Origin: CAUZIB01 sp963578805
GTDB taxonomy: Bacteria > Acidobacteriota > Vicinamibacteria > Vicinamibacterales > UBA8438
Assembly (NCBI GenBank): GCA_963578805.1
Contig: CAUZDY010000012.1
Span: 7,414 to 71,413 of the forward strand
Direction of reading: 5' to 3'
Length of the DNA stretch: 64,000 bases
The notes under the pieces are model-generated. The model was not told the origin of the DNA, ran no database searches, and worked only from the letters and a program-made list of their open reading frames with translations. Made by a program: the position numbers and the translations under genes. Positions 34,318 to 41,964 of this stretch are shown piece after piece; position 1 is the stretch's first letter, and every line of letters starts with the position of its first letter.

Positions 34318-35171
34318 CTGATCCCCCTCGGCGTCGCCTCCACCCCGCGTAGCAGTGTGGTCAGGGCAGCTCCGGGGTCAGACCGCGTTATGAGCGATTC
34401 CCCGACAAGAAACCCGTCGTAACCAGCCTGTCGCAAGTCCCTGAGATCATCGGACGTCTTGATTCCACTTTCGGCGATCGCGATCACATCCTCTGGAATC
34501 GAGGCAATCAACGAGAACGATGCGTCGATATCGACATCGAGCGTTCGAAGATTTCTGTTGTTAACGCCAATAATTCGAGCCTCTGCCGCCAGTGCACGGA
34601 ACAGATCGGTCGTGTCGTGGACTTCGACAAGAGCTGCCAACCCTAGGTCGGCCGCCACGGCGACGAGGCGTCGAAGGGTGGTGTTGTCCAGGGCAGCCAC
34701 AATCAAAAGCGCCGCGTCTGCCCCAGCCGCCCTAGTCTCCGCAAGCTGATATTCCGACACGATAAAGTCTTTTCGAAGAATCGGAATCGCTACGACCTCG
34801 CGGACCGCCTCCAGGTGGTGTAGTCCGCCATCGAAGAAGCCAGGTTCAGTCAGGACAGAAATAGCCGCAGCACCAGAACGCTCATAAGCACTCGCGATCT
34901 CCGTCGGCTTGTAGTCTTCTCGCAATACCCCTCGTGACGGCGAGCGCCGCTTGCACTCCGAGATGACCGCAAGGCGATCGGTTGACGCCAAGGTCGCTCG
35001 AAATGCCTCGCCGCGTGGTGATCGCGTAGCGGCAACCTTCTCTACCTTCGCCAACGGTCGACGACGTTGAGCAGCGGCAACTGAGTGACGTGTTGCGCCG
35101 ACAATCGCTTCCAGCAGGTCAGGTCGATTACCGGCGCGCCGCTCCGAAGCCACCTGACGATCGGTTGTCAT
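34314..35171 (-). CDS. trpC: Indole-3-glycerol phosphate synthase
   Basis: 285 residues, TIM barrel. VISECKRRSPSRGVLRED holds the Glu and Lys for CdRP binding and catalysis, ISVLTEPGFFDGGLHHLEAV is the second substrate loop, and IIGVNNRNLRTLDVDIDAS is the central NNRNL motif. A long N-terminal helix region (about 1-60) is present as usual. Translationally coupled to trpD and trpF by 4-nt overlaps. Confidence 0.97.
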   Translation of the reverse strand: MTTDRQVASERRAGNRPDLLEAIVGATRHSVAAAQRRRPLAKVEKVAATRSPRGEAFRATLASTDRLAVISECKRRSPSRGVLREDYKPTEIASAYERSGAAAISVLTEPGFFDGGLHHLEAVREVVAIPILRKDFIVSEYQLAETRAAGADAALLIVAALDNTTLRRLVAVAADLGLAALVEVHDTTDLFRALAAEARIIGVNNRNLRTLDVDIDASFSLIASIPEDVIAIAESGIKTSDDLRDLRQAGYDGFLVGESLITRSDPGAALTTLLRGVEATPRGIR

Positions 35172-36184
35172 TCAGCCTCCCGTGAGCAGGCGACAAGTGC
35201 GTCAAGTTTCTGCCTCACACGTCCATCTTCGATGGCCGCCGCAGCCATCCTCGCGCCCTCGGCGAGTGACGGCGCACCCTCGCCAATGAACAAGCCTACG
35301 GCCGCATTGCCGACCACGAAGTCCTTGGACGGACCGGGTGCTCCCGCCAGCACCTCCCGGGCTACTTCGACGCTCTCCTCCGGACCCGACACCCGAAGGA
35401 GATCGATCGACGTCGGCTCGAGCCCCAGGTCCGTGGGATGGAGATAGAACGTATGAAGTCTGCCGTCACGGTACTCGACGACCTTCGTATAACCAGTCGG
35501 TGAAATCTCGTCGAGGCCGTCTGCACCATGCACGACCCACGCTCGCTCTGACCCCAGCTGCCCGAGCGCACGCGCCAACAGATCGGTGTGTTCTGGTCTC
35601 GATACGCCCACGATTTGACGCCGGACATGAGCAGGATTGGTCAACGGTCCGAGAAGATTGAACGCCGTGCGCACGCCAAGTTCGCGCCGCGTCGGTCCAG
35701 CGTGGCGCATCGATGGGTGAAACGCTGGGGCAAAAAAGAACGCGATTCCAACGTCCGAGAGGCACCGTTCGACCACGGCCGGTGACGCGGAGACGTTGAC
35801 GCCAAGCGCTTCGAAAAGGTCAGCGCTTCCGCTTGAGCTGGACACCGACCGACCCCCGTGCTTCGCCACACGGATCCCGCACGCTGCAATCGTCAAAGCA
35901 GCAAGTGATGAGACGTTGAAGGTGTGCAATCGGTCACCTCCCGTCCCGCAAGTGTCGAACACGTCAGCGAACGACCGTGACAGTTGCACTGCCTGGGTAC
36001 GCATCGTGCGCGCTAGTCCAACGATCTCGGCCGGACGTTCACCCTTCATCGAGAGTGCGACCAGGAAACCGGCGATCTGTGCTGGCGCCGCGCGGCCTTC
36101 CATGATTTCAAGCATGGCGGCGCTGGCCTCACCCTCGGTGAGATCCTCGCGGCCGCGTAACTTCTCTATCAACTCGGCGAACAC
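35168..36184 (-). CDS. trpD: Anthranilate phosphoribosyltransferase
   Basis: 338 residues. VFDTCGTGGDRLHTFNVSS is the PRPP/phosphate-binding loop (GTGGD), VAKHGGRSVSSSSGSADLFE the second nucleotide loop, and GPLTNPAHVRRQIVGV the anthranilate-side motif. It attaches anthranilate to PRPP. GTG start at 36182-36184 directly next to the trpG stop. Confidence 0.97.
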   Translation of the reverse strand: MFAELIEKLRGREDLTEGEASAAMLEIMEGRAAPAQIAGFLVALSMKGERPAEIVGLARTMRTQAVQLSRSFADVFDTCGTGGDRLHTFNVSSLAALTIAACGIRVAKHGGRSVSSSSGSADLFEALGVNVSASPAVVERCLSDVGIAFFFAPAFHPSMRHAGPTRRELGVRTAFNLLGPLTNPAHVRRQIVGVSRPEHTDLLARALGQLGSERAWVVHGADGLDEISPTGYTKVVEYRDGRLHTFYLHPTDLGLEPTSIDLLRVSGPEESVEVAREVLAGAPGPSKDFVVGNAAVGLFIGEGAPSLAEGARMAAAAIEDGRVRQKLDALVACSREAE

Positions 36185-36751
36185 TCACAGCTCCAAAAAA
36201 TTCTTAAGCAGATTGTGACCAACATCGGTCAGAACGCTCTCCGGATGAAACTGAACCCCATAAACAGGCCAGGCCCGATGCCGGAGACCCATGATGGTGT
36301 CGCCTCCGAGGGTGCGAGCCGAAACCTCAAGCCCATCTGGCCAGGGCGCAGCAGCGACGACCAGTGAGTGATACCGACCAGCCAGAAAGGGGCTGGCGAT
36401 TCGATTAAAGACTCCCTGGCCATCATGCTCGACCTGTGAAGACTTACCATGCAACAACGTCGATGCCGCCACGACCGATGCACCAAAGGCATAGCCAATT
36501 GCCTGGTGCCCGAGACAAACGCCAAGTATCGGAATCGATGATCCATACCGTTGCACTGTCTCCACGCTCACACCGGCATCCTCCGGGCGACCAGGGCCTG
36601 GCGAGATCACGATCCGGTCCGGTTTGAGAGCGCCAACGTCCTCGACAGCGATCTCGTCGTTCCGAGTGACAACCGGGTCAGCACCAAGTTCCCCCAGGTA
36701 CTGGACAAGGTTGTAGGTGAATGAATCGTAGTTATCGATGACCAATACCAT
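36185..36751 (-). CDS. trpG: Anthranilate synthase glutamine amidotransferase subunit
   Basis: 188 residues, class I glutaminase. VIDNYDSFTYNLVQYLGELG is the N-terminal signature, ILGVCLGHQAIGYAFGASV has the nucleophilic Cys, and VQFHPESVLT the His-Glu. It supplies ammonia to TrpE and may also serve 4-amino-4-deoxychorismate synthesis (PabA). 19 bp after trpE, adjoining trpD. Confidence 0.96.
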   Translation of the reverse strand: MVLVIDNYDSFTYNLVQYLGELGADPVVTRNDEIAVEDVGALKPDRIVISPGPGRPEDAGVSVETVQRYGSSIPILGVCLGHQAIGYAFGASVVAASTLLHGKSSQVEHDGQGVFNRIASPFLAGRYHSLVVAAAPWPDGLEVSARTLGGDTIMGLRHRAWPVYGVQFHPESVLTDVGHNLLKNFLEL

Positions 36752-36770
36752 CTGTCTCGCCGTCGTTTAT

Positions 36771-38288
36771 CTACCCGATAATCTTCAGGCCCTGTCCGCT
36801 CTGGGCCATCTCAAGTGCTCGGATAAGCGCCGATGCCTTGTCGCGGGTCTCTTGATACTCGGCGGCCGGGTCGGAGTCGGCCACGATTCCGGCGCCGGCC
36901 TGAACTAAGGCCTTCCCGTCCTTCATAGCGATCGTTCGGATCGTGATACAGCAATCGAGATGACCAGCGAAGTCGAGATACCCCACGGCTCCGGCGTAGA
37001 TACCCCGACTCGACGGTTCTAGCTCACCAATGATCTCCATCGCACGAATTTTCGGTGCCCCTGAGACTGTGCCAGCCGGAAAACAGGCCGCCAGCGCGTC
37101 CAGTCGATCTCGACCTTGGGCCAACTGGCCCTCCACTCGTGAGACCAAGTGCATTACATGCGAATACCGTTCAAGACCCATATATTGGGGGACTCTCACG
37201 GTTCCGTACTCACTCACGCGACCCAAATCGTTGCGACCGAGATCGACGAGCATGACGTGCTCGGCACGCTCCTTTTCGCTCTCCCTGAGCTCTTCGGCTA
37301 ACTGCTCGTCTCGAGCTCTGTTAGCCCCACGCGGACGCGTCCCGGCGATGGGGTGGGTTTCCACATGTCGATCCTCAACCCGCACTAGCATTTCCGGAGA
37401 GGACCCAACGATCGACAGACCGCCAACTCGCATGAAGTACATGTATGGCGACGGATTAACGTATCGCAGCATCCGATAAACCGTGAATGGATCAACCGTA
37501 ACGTCGGTTTCGAAACGCTGTGATAGTACGACCTGATAGATGTCTCCAGCCAGGATGTACTCCTGGGCCTTGCGAACCGACTCCTCGTACACCTCGCGTG
37601 TGGTGTTGGAACGCCACTCCAGTGGTGTTTCCGTATTGAGCGCATGTCTCGACACACTGCGTTCCAGCTCGTGCTCGAGAAATCGAATTTTGGCCTGGGC
37701 TAATTGGTGCTGACTTCTCAGATCGCACTCGTCATCCACCGCCGCGTTGGCGATCACCAGGATGCGATGCTTGAGGTGGTCAAACGCCAAGATCGTGTCA
37801 AACAACATGAACGCGGCGTCATCTCCATCGTGTATGTCACTACCAATCCCCTTTCCTTGACGCTTCCAACACTCACCGAGCGACGGTTCAAACCAGGTGG
37901 CCGACTCGTACCCGAGGAAACCGACAGCACCGCCGGTAAACCGAGGGAGACCTTCGACACAGGGTGACTCGTATCGCGCCATAGCTTCCCGAAGGACATC
38001 GATGAACGATTCGGCGCGCTTCTCCGTTCCGTCGGGCTTGTCAATGAAAGTTCGCCCGCCACGCGACCGAAGCACCATAAAAGGGTCCTTCCCCAAGAAC
38101 GAGTACCTCGCGAGTCGCTCGCCACCCTCGACGCTCTCGAACAGAAAGGCATGGTCGGCATCTTCAGCAATCTTGAGGAAGGCCGAAACCGGAGTTAGCA
38201 TATCGGCCATTACTTCCTTACAGACTGGTACGAACGTACCGCGTTTGGCCAAGCTAACGAATTCTTCGAAAGAAGTACTGTTTCTCAT
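36771..38288 (-). CDS. trpE: Anthranilate synthase component I
   Basis: 505 residues from ATG 38286-38288 (MRNSTSFEEFVSLAKRGTF); the frame is open to 38387, but that region lies inside aroDE. FLFESVEGGERLARYSFLG is the tryptophan-binding LLES-type feedback site, and the chorismate-binding core has PSPYMYFMRVGG, ETHPIAGTRPRG and SEYGTVRVPQYMG, ending in CFPAGTVSGAPKIRAMEII. It makes anthranilate from chorismate, first step to tryptophan. It starts 4 bp after the aroDE stop. Confidence 0.95.
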   Translation of the reverse strand: MRNSTSFEEFVSLAKRGTFVPVCKEVMADMLTPVSAFLKIAEDADHAFLFESVEGGERLARYSFLGKDPFMVLRSRGGRTFIDKPDGTEKRAESFIDVLREAMARYESPCVEGLPRFTGGAVGFLGYESATWFEPSLGECWKRQGKGIGSDIHDGDDAAFMLFDTILAFDHLKHRILVIANAAVDDECDLRSQHQLAQAKIRFLEHELERSVSRHALNTETPLEWRSNTTREVYEESVRKAQEYILAGDIYQVVLSQRFETDVTVDPFTVYRMLRYVNPSPYMYFMRVGGLSIVGSSPEMLVRVEDRHVETHPIAGTRPRGANRARDEQLAEELRESEKERAEHVMLVDLGRNDLGRVSEYGTVRVPQYMGLERYSHVMHLVSRVEGQLAQGRDRLDALAACFPAGTVSGAPKIRAMEIIGELEPSSRGIYAGAVGYLDFAGHLDCCITIRTIAMKDGKALVQAGAGIVADSDPAAEYQETRDKASALIRALEMAQSGQGLKIIG

Positions 38289-38292
38289 CGTC

Positions 38293-39777
38293 CTACGATG
38301 CGTCGGCGTGCGACGGCTTGAGTTGACCGCTAATTCGGAGCCGTCGCTCCGCAGCGTGTCGAAACGTTTGCGATCCGGGAGGCGCACCGGTCCACCAGGA
38401 AAACTGTCGCTCGGCTTGTGCCACCAGCATGTCGAGCCCTCCTATCGTCGAGCATCCGGCGGCAGCAGCATCAGCGAGTAGTCGTGTCACCGTCGGGTTA
38501 TAGACAAGATCGTAAACGAGTGCTCCGCCGAACTCGGCGCCGGCCATCGGACTGACGTCGTCGTTCGGATAGGTTCCAATCGGAGTGGTATTGATCAGGA
38601 GATCCCATGTCCCCGGTTGCGGAGGTATCGGAGCCGTTTGGCCTTCCACCAGTCGCGCGACTACCGCTGCCCGCTCCATAGAGCGCGCGCAGATGGTCAC
38701 CGAGGCTCCCTCATCGACGAGCGCCGTCGCCACTGCACGAGCGGCGCCGCCAGACCCGAGCACAACGGCGCGGCAACCACGGAGACGGATTCGACCACGG
38801 AGAGGTGCGAGAAACCCTTGGCCATCGGTGTTAATTCCACACCAACCGGTAGAGTCCATCCTGATGGTATTAACGGCACCGACCCGCTCACTGAGCTCGT
38901 CAGTCGAGGCGATCTTAGAGAACATCGACTCCTTGTAGGGTGCAGTCACGCTAACACCGCGCACATCGAACGCCGTGGCAAACCGTTCGAAGTCGTCGAC
39001 GTCGGTCGCCTCCAGCGGCAGATACACCGCGTCCCGTTCGATTTCGCCAAAACCGGCGTTGTGCATAACCGGAGACAGCGAGTGAGCCAGTGGCGAGCCC
39101 ACCACTCCAAACAGCTCAGCGTCCGTAGTTAGAGCTCGAACCCGGAACTCGTCCAACATGTGTGACAATTCGAGCTGACCCGGCGCCACACCCTGACCGG
39201 AGTAGGTCCAACACGAACCGAAAAGGTCAGGTAGGACGCGAGACGGGATGCCTATCGGTCCCATTCCGATCACGATCCGGTCACCTGTCCCCTCTGAGCG
39301 ATGTCGTCGACTGAAGTTCAGGAGTGTGACGAGATCTGTCAGAGCTTCAGCCTGAACCGCGATTTTGATAACCTCGGCCCCCGTTGCTCGCATCTCACGA
39401 AACTGGTCATCTATATCGGCTGGAACGTGTTCAAAGTCATGTGCCGACAGTACGATTCGTCGTCCGTCGTCCGCCTTGATGATGTCGTCGAAACCGGCCC
39501 TCCACTCGAGGTCGACATAATCAGCGCCAAGCTGGTAGGCACGCGCAAGGACTCGGCGGCGCTCCTCCTCAGATCCCTGAAAGTGTCCCCCTTCCCAGAG
39601 TGGTCGGCAGGTCACCACGATAGGACAAGCTCGGTCCGCCAGCACCCCAGCCACGTCGAGTTCCCGTGCGAAGTCCAAACGCGCCTCGATCATGTCGGCA
39701 TCGGTCGCCGCGTCCCGCCTGGCTCGGATCTCATCTGTCGTGGCACCGGTGACAGTGGTGCACAATTTTGCGTTCAT
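38293..39777 (-). CDS. aroDE: Fused 3-dehydroquinate dehydratase / shikimate dehydrogenase
   Basis: 494 residues. Residues about 1-215 are type I dehydroquinase (MIEARLDFARELDV, IVLSAHDFEHVPADI with catalytic His, EVIKIAVQAEALTD with the Schiff-base Lys). Residues about 220-494 are shikimate dehydrogenase (ELFGVVGSPLAHSLSPVMHN; VTAPYKESMFSKIA with catalytic Lys; VVLGSGGAARAVATALVDEG for NADP). The fusion does two consecutive steps of the shikimate pathway, as in plants and some bacteria. First gene of the aro-trp operon; ATG at 39775-39777, 21 nt after the T-run of the leader terminator. Confidence 0.95.
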   Translation of the reverse strand: MNAKLCTTVTGATTDEIRARRDAATDADMIEARLDFARELDVAGVLADRACPIVVTCRPLWEGGHFQGSEEERRRVLARAYQLGADYVDLEWRAGFDDIIKADDGRRIVLSAHDFEHVPADIDDQFREMRATGAEVIKIAVQAEALTDLVTLLNFSRRHRSEGTGDRIVIGMGPIGIPSRVLPDLFGSCWTYSGQGVAPGQLELSHMLDEFRVRALTTDAELFGVVGSPLAHSLSPVMHNAGFGEIERDAVYLPLEATDVDDFERFATAFDVRGVSVTAPYKESMFSKIASTDELSERVGAVNTIRMDSTGWCGINTDGQGFLAPLRGRIRLRGCRAVVLGSGGAARAVATALVDEGASVTICARSMERAAVVARLVEGQTAPIPPQPGTWDLLINTTPIGTYPNDDVSPMAGAEFGGALVYDLVYNPTVTRLLADAAAAGCSTIGGLDMLVAQAERQFSWWTGAPPGSQTFRHAAERRLRISGQLKPSHADAS

Positions 39778-39797
39778 GGTCCGTCAGCGTTCAAATA

Positions 39798-39839
39798 GAA
39801 AAAGCCTCTTCAACCGCGCCGCGCGCGGGCTGAAGAGGC
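39798..39839 (-). terminator. Intrinsic terminator in the aroDE-trp leader (attenuator candidate)
   Basis: On the minus strand GCCTCTTCA and TGAAGAGGC (39839-39831 with 39812-39804) form a perfect 9-bp stem, with an inner CCGCGC/GCGCGG stem, followed by CTTTTTC. It lies just before the aroDE start on the same strand. Since it precedes the first gene of an aromatic amino acid operon, premature termination control is likely. Confidence 0.8.
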
Positions 39840-39867
39840 CTGGATGTCGTCGTATCGTTGTCTGCCT

Positions 39868-39902
39868 GGGTCGAGCGAAACTACCCTTCGTGACCCTTTT
39901 TT
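39868..39902 (+). terminator. Second hairpin with T-run on the plus strand, near the aroDE leader
   Basis: GGGTC (39868-39872) pairs with GACCC (39892-39896), with an inner CGAA/TTCG match, followed on the plus strand by TTTTTT. On the plus strand it would be an intrinsic terminator, but no plus-strand gene ends here. On the minus strand the same stem sits between the aromatic-rich ORF and the attenuator, so it could also be a leader stem in that RNA. Confidence 0.45.
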
Positions 39903-40050
39903 AGTTAACAGCCCCTCCAGTGATCTGGCTAAACCGGTGGCCATGCCACCAGTCATAAACGATGGGCCAATAGCCCTGGTGCGCGATCGACCGGAAAAAC
40001 ACAGCTGTCATAATACTCGCAGGCAACGCTAACAGACCTATCCTGGCCAT
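39901..40050 (-). CDS. Aromatic-rich small ORF (leader peptide or small membrane protein)
   Basis: 49 codons from ATG 40048-40050: hydrophobic N-terminus (MARIGLLALPASIMTAVFF), then GYWPIVYDWWHGHRF, then a short tail; stop at 39901-39903. It contains three Trp (two adjacent, 39951-39946), two Tyr and three Phe codons. It lies between the likely operon start and the attenuator hairpin, so it may be a leader peptide that senses charged aromatic tRNAs. It is longer than classic trpL peptides, so a small membrane protein is the alternative. An AAGGAG is 15 nt upstream, a little far. Confidence 0.5.
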   Translation of the reverse strand: MARIGLLALPASIMTAVFFRSIAHQGYWPIVYDWWHGHRFSQITGGAVN

Positions 40051-40122
40051 GTCAATTTCTCGGTTCTCCTTGACCATTAAGCATTTGGTCCGATATAACC
40101 AACTCACACGCTAATTCCTGCC

Positions 40123-41964
40123 ATGAGAGCCTCTGCGCCTCTCGTCTTCGCTTTCCTCGCCACCCTCTGCCTGGTTCAGTTGCCAGCAGAAACCGCCCGA
40201 ATACCACTTGACGAGGTGAAGACCGGGATGACCGGTGTAGGAGTGACAGTATTTAGTGGTGCCGAACGAGAGGAATTTAACGTCGAGGTCTTGGGCGTGC
40301 TGACGAATGTAATGGGACCTCAGCGCAACATCATCATCGCCCGCCTCACCGGGGGGCCCCTGGCAACCACCGGCGTGATCCAGGGCATGAGTGGCAGCCC
40401 GGTCTACTTCGATGGGCGCCTCGCTGGCGCCGTCTCCTATTCTCTTGGCTCGTTTTCAACCGACGCGATTGCCGGTATCACACCAATCGAAGAGATGGTC
40501 GCCACCGATGCCTCCATCACCGTGACCGGCCGGCGTACCCTCAGAACAATCAGGATACCTGTTACCGAACAAGACCTTGCAACCGTCGTGCGAGAAGCGT
40601 TCGGACCGGCTAGGGCGTTCGCGCAGCAACCGACCGACGTGCGCGCCTTCGGCCTCCCCTTATCCGAGGCCGGCCGGTTGGCGACGCTGCTACAACCGAT
40701 CGCGACCCCGCTTGTGCTGAACGGGTTCGCGCCAGAACTGCAGCCTCTCTGGGCTTCGGTGTTCGGTGCCGGCGGCCTGTCGGCGACTGTCGGCGGAACA
40801 ATGACGGCCGAAGCACAGCTTGAGGCGACTGGCCAACCATTGCAACCGGGTGATACGGTCGGAGTGAGTCTGGTTCAAGGCGACCTAACCATGGCCGGCA
40901 CCGGTACCGTCACCATGGTCGAAGATGACCGGGTCTATGCATTCGGGCATCCGTTTTACAACCTCGGTGCCGTACGGTTTCCGATGACGCGAGCCCATGT
41001 GACGGCGCTGCTTCCAAGCTTGGCGCTCTCATCAAAAATTGCAGCGATCGGCCAGGTGCTCGGTACAATTGACCAGGACCGCTCGACCGGTATCTACGGC
41101 ACCCTTGGGCCGGGTCCAAAGATGATTCCGATCCGCATGACCCTGGACGATCCGGAGCGGAATATACAAAAGACCTTTCGCTTTGACATGATTGAAGACC
41201 CGGTGTTTTCGCCGCTCTTGGCGTATACCACCGCGTTGAGTACATTCGTGACCTGGACACGTGACCTGGGACCGAAGACCTACGAAGTCACAAGCACTGC
41301 GCGTCTTCGAGATCACGACAACGTGACATCCAACGACATCTACACCGGCAACAACGCGTCGACCAGGGCCGCGTCAGCCATCGCCAACCCCGTGGCGGCA
41401 CTGTCCACAAATGACTTCGAGCCTGTGGAGATCATGGGAATCGATGTAGCGGTCACCGCTGTCGAGGAACGCCGGACAGCCATGCTCGAGCGCGTCTGGC
41501 TCGACACCATGCGGCCGAGGGCGGGCGAGGAGATCCCGCTGAGGGTTCTGTCTCGAAACCATCGTGGTGCCGAGTTGCTCGAAACAGTCATGATCCAGAT
41601 CCCTGCCCACGCGAGGGGCAGCCTGGTGATAGAGGTCTCTGATGCGGCAACCCTCTCAGCTAGAGAGCAACAGGAGGGACGGTCTCCGGCCGAAGCTAAC
41701 TCCGTTGACCAACTGATTCGAAACCTCAACGACGTACGGCGAAACAATCGCCTCTACATCAAACTTCTACGAACCGAGTCGGGCGCGGTCGACCGGGGTG
41801 AGCCACTGCCTTCACTCCCAGGGTCCGTACTTGCAGTCCTTGAGGGAAACCGCAGTAACGGCGGCCTCGGTCGCCTCCGAGAAGCGACATTAGGCGAGTG
41901 GGAACTCGTTGGCGACCACGCCGTGTCCGGGTCGCGTCGGCTCTTTATCAAGATCGAGAGATGA
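40123..41964 (+). CDS. Secreted S55 (SpoIVB-type) peptidase-domain protein
   Basis: 613 residues. Signal peptide (LVFAFLATLCLVQLPAETA), then a PDZ-like start (IPLDEVKTGMTGVGVTVFSG) and the S55 domain with GPLATTGVIQGMSGSPVY; the GMSGSP at residues 88-93 includes the catalytic-type Ser of SpoIVB. The AFGHPFYNLGAVRFPMTRA stretch is a further conserved S55 motif. The C-terminal half (about 400-613) is of unknown function. In Bacillus SpoIVB starts sigma-K processing; this genome shows no sign of sporulation, so the target is unknown. Its TGA overlaps the next gene (ATGA). Confidence 0.85.
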   Translation: MRASAPLVFAFLATLCLVQLPAETARIPLDEVKTGMTGVGVTVFSGAEREEFNVEVLGVLTNVMGPQRNIIIARLTGGPLATTGVIQGMSGSPVYFDGRLAGAVSYSLGSFSTDAIAGITPIEEMVATDASITVTGRRTLRTIRIPVTEQDLATVVREAFGPARAFAQQPTDVRAFGLPLSEAGRLATLLQPIATPLVLNGFAPELQPLWASVFGAGGLSATVGGTMTAEAQLEATGQPLQPGDTVGVSLVQGDLTMAGTGTVTMVEDDRVYAFGHPFYNLGAVRFPMTRAHVTALLPSLALSSKIAAIGQVLGTIDQDRSTGIYGTLGPGPKMIPIRMTLDDPERNIQKTFRFDMIEDPVFSPLLAYTTALSTFVTWTRDLGPKTYEVTSTARLRDHDNVTSNDIYTGNNASTRAASAIANPVAALSTNDFEPVEIMGIDVAVTAVEERRTAMLERVWLDTMRPRAGEEIPLRVLSRNHRGAELLETVMIQIPAHARGSLVIEVSDAATLSAREQQEGRSPAEANSVDQLIRNLNDVRRNNRLYIKLLRTESGAVDRGEPLPSLPGSVLAVLEGNRSNGGLGRLREATLGEWELVGDHAVSGSRRLFIKIER

